Shown here: positions 63,422 to 64,000 of the stretch, in pieces
How positions within the stretch are numbered: position 1 is the first letter of the stretch
How the letters are laid out: each line of letters begins with the position of its first letter
DNA from: Lachnospiraceae bacterium
GTDB lineage: Bacteria; Bacillota; Clostridia; Lachnospirales; Lachnospiraceae
Direction: 5' to 3'
Assembly (NCBI GenBank): GCA_016284315.1
Contig: JAEEOO010000049.1
Location: 36,889 to 100,888, forward strand
DNA: 64,000 nt
Made by a program: the position numbers and the translations under genes
The notes under the pieces: generated by a model
What the model saw: only the letters and a program-made list of their open reading frames with translations
The model's database searches: none
Told to the model about the DNA's origin: nothing

Positions 63422-63453
63422 TTTACTGTACTTTTTCTTTACTGTACTTTTTC
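63422..63453 (-). repeat. 16-nt tandem duplication upstream of the phosphatase gene
   Basis: TTTACTGTACTTTTTC twice in tandem (63422-63437, 63438-63453) followed by the start of a third copy, within the leader region of the phosphatase gene. Confidence 0.85.
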
Positions 63454-63537
63454 TTTACGCTCCGGCAATTAACAGCGAGATTTGTGAAATTGCTTTTTTC
63501 GCCGCCCGTAATGGACTGAAATTGGCCATTTTTATTT

Positions 63538-63577
63538 ACAGCGGATTTGCCAAGTTTTCCAAACCCGCTGTTTTTTT
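63538..63577 (+). terminator. Plus-strand terminator without an obvious gene
   Basis: 12-bp stem with one mismatch (63538-63549, 63560-63571) followed by T7 (63571-63577) on the plus strand. No plus-strand coding region ends before it. On the minus strand no T-run follows. Confidence 0.65.
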
Positions 63578-63599
63578 GATAGCGTTCAATATTTCCCCT

Positions 63600-63944
63600 T
63601 TACACCGAATACCCCAAATTAATATCAAATGGAGCTACCAACAGTTTTTGCAAATCTTTATTGTAATTGTCAAAAAAGAATTTTATGGCTTTGCCGTAGT
63701 TTTCTTTTGTGTCAAACTCCCAGTATGAGTAATACTTTACGCATTTTACTATCTTAGTTAACTCTCTTGGAGGCTCACCTAGTTCGATTCCGTCTATGGT
63801 ATAAAATCTCTTGAAATACTTAAGGGATGTGCAACCTTCGCACTTAAGCTGATATGCAGACATCTCTTCAATCTTTGTTTCAAATTGCTCGAGTTTATCC
63901 GGCTTAACCTGAAAGAGTTTCATTTCGATAAAGGTCTTGTCCAT
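63600..63944 (-). CDS. ABM-like (dimeric alpha-beta barrel) protein
   Basis: A 114-residue protein starting MDKTFIEMKLFQVKPDKLEQFE, which resembles the antibiotic-biosynthesis-monooxygenase-type fold used by small heme-degrading and stress proteins; no active site can be assigned. The ATG at 63944 shares one base with the stop of the preceding frame and follows GGAG. A longer start at 63980 would overlap that frame. Confidence 0.72.
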   Translation of the reverse strand: MDKTFIEMKLFQVKPDKLEQFETKIEEMSAYQLKCEGCTSLKYFKRFYTIDGIELGEPPRELTKIVKCVKYYSYWEFDTKENYGKAIKFFFDNYNKDLQKLLVAPFDINLGYSV

Positions 63945-64000
63945 CACACTTTCTCCAATTCTTTCTGCATATATCCGCACGTAAACGGAAAGAAATCAAA
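63944..64000 (-). CDS. C-terminal end of a gene running off the window
   Basis: An open frame enters from the right edge and ends with TGA at 63944-63946, giving FDFFPFTCGYMQKELEKV. Its TGATG junction with the ABM-like gene is typical of translationally coupled genes. Too short to identify. Confidence 0.5.
   Translation of the reverse strand, partial: FDFFPFTCGYMQKELEKV

Overview
The window looks like chromosome of a fibre-degrading anaerobic Firmicute of the family Lachnospiraceae, most like Butyrivibrio or Pseudobutyrivibrio. This is inferred from gene content, not from a search. The clues are a valS T-box leader, TTGACA/TATAAT promoters, strong GGAGG ribosome binding sites, DUF4317 and DUF5721 proteins, a type-2 argC, and a GH5 cellulase lipoprotein beside a CE2-type esterase. 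Almost everything is on the minus strand. The plus-strand genes are DUF4317 (21.1 kb), DUF1294 plus a LytTR regulator (30.5 kb), DUF5721 (32.7 kb) and argG (44.5 kb). I see no rRNA, tRNA, insertion sequence, prophage or CRISPR.

Layout, left to right. 0-8 kb: a FecR/InlB-repeat surface protein cut by the window edge, radA, a small conserved protein, a GntR regulator-clpC operon with an inverted-repeat operator on its promoter, and an SH3-domain membrane protein with an Arg/Gly/Pro-rich tail. 8-19 kb: purine genes purE-purM-purN and purD, separated by an ABC exporter and an aromatic-acid-exporter-like protein, then an aminopeptidase, small membrane proteins, pyrE and a CDP-alcohol phosphatidyltransferase. 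19-25.7 kb: a clostripain-like lipoprotein with an Asp/Tyr/Trp tail, DUF4317, mntP, a membrane-anchored GH25 lysozyme, a zinc-ribbon TPR protein and a 55-residue protein. 25.8-30.4 kb: folC and valS under a complete T-box riboswitch. 30.5-33.9 kb: DUF1294, LytTR regulator, DegV, DUF5721, RidA. 34-40 kb: holA and a response regulator-histidine kinase-GerMN lipoprotein set resembling actinobacterial MtrA-MtrB-LpqB, with a ComEA-like lipoprotein and an orphan solute-binding protein upstream. 40-46 kb: arginine biosynthesis (GNAT-argJ-argB-argD facing argG across two ArgR-type boxes). 46-62.7 kb: a GH13 enzyme, a DnaA-box cluster, then a tightly packed ten-gene operon read argC to helicase that mixes arginine, cell-wall, transcription, DNA-repair and cellulose-degradation genes. 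62.8-64 kb: a repeat array, a low-molecular-weight phosphatase, an ABM-like protein and the tail of one more gene.

The most unusual things are: (i) a 33-nt G/C-rich tandem repeat at three loci in which the stop codon of the neighbouring gene always lies inside a repeat unit, and which at one locus also supplies a ribosome binding site and the last residues of PurN; (ii) the MtrAB-LpqB-like trio; (iii) a HAD phosphatase fused to a CPBP membrane protease; (iv) a PD-(D/E)XK nuclease fused to an XPD-type helicase; (v) a DnaA-box cluster far from any dnaA gene; (vi) promoters whose -10 element lies inside a long inverted repeat.
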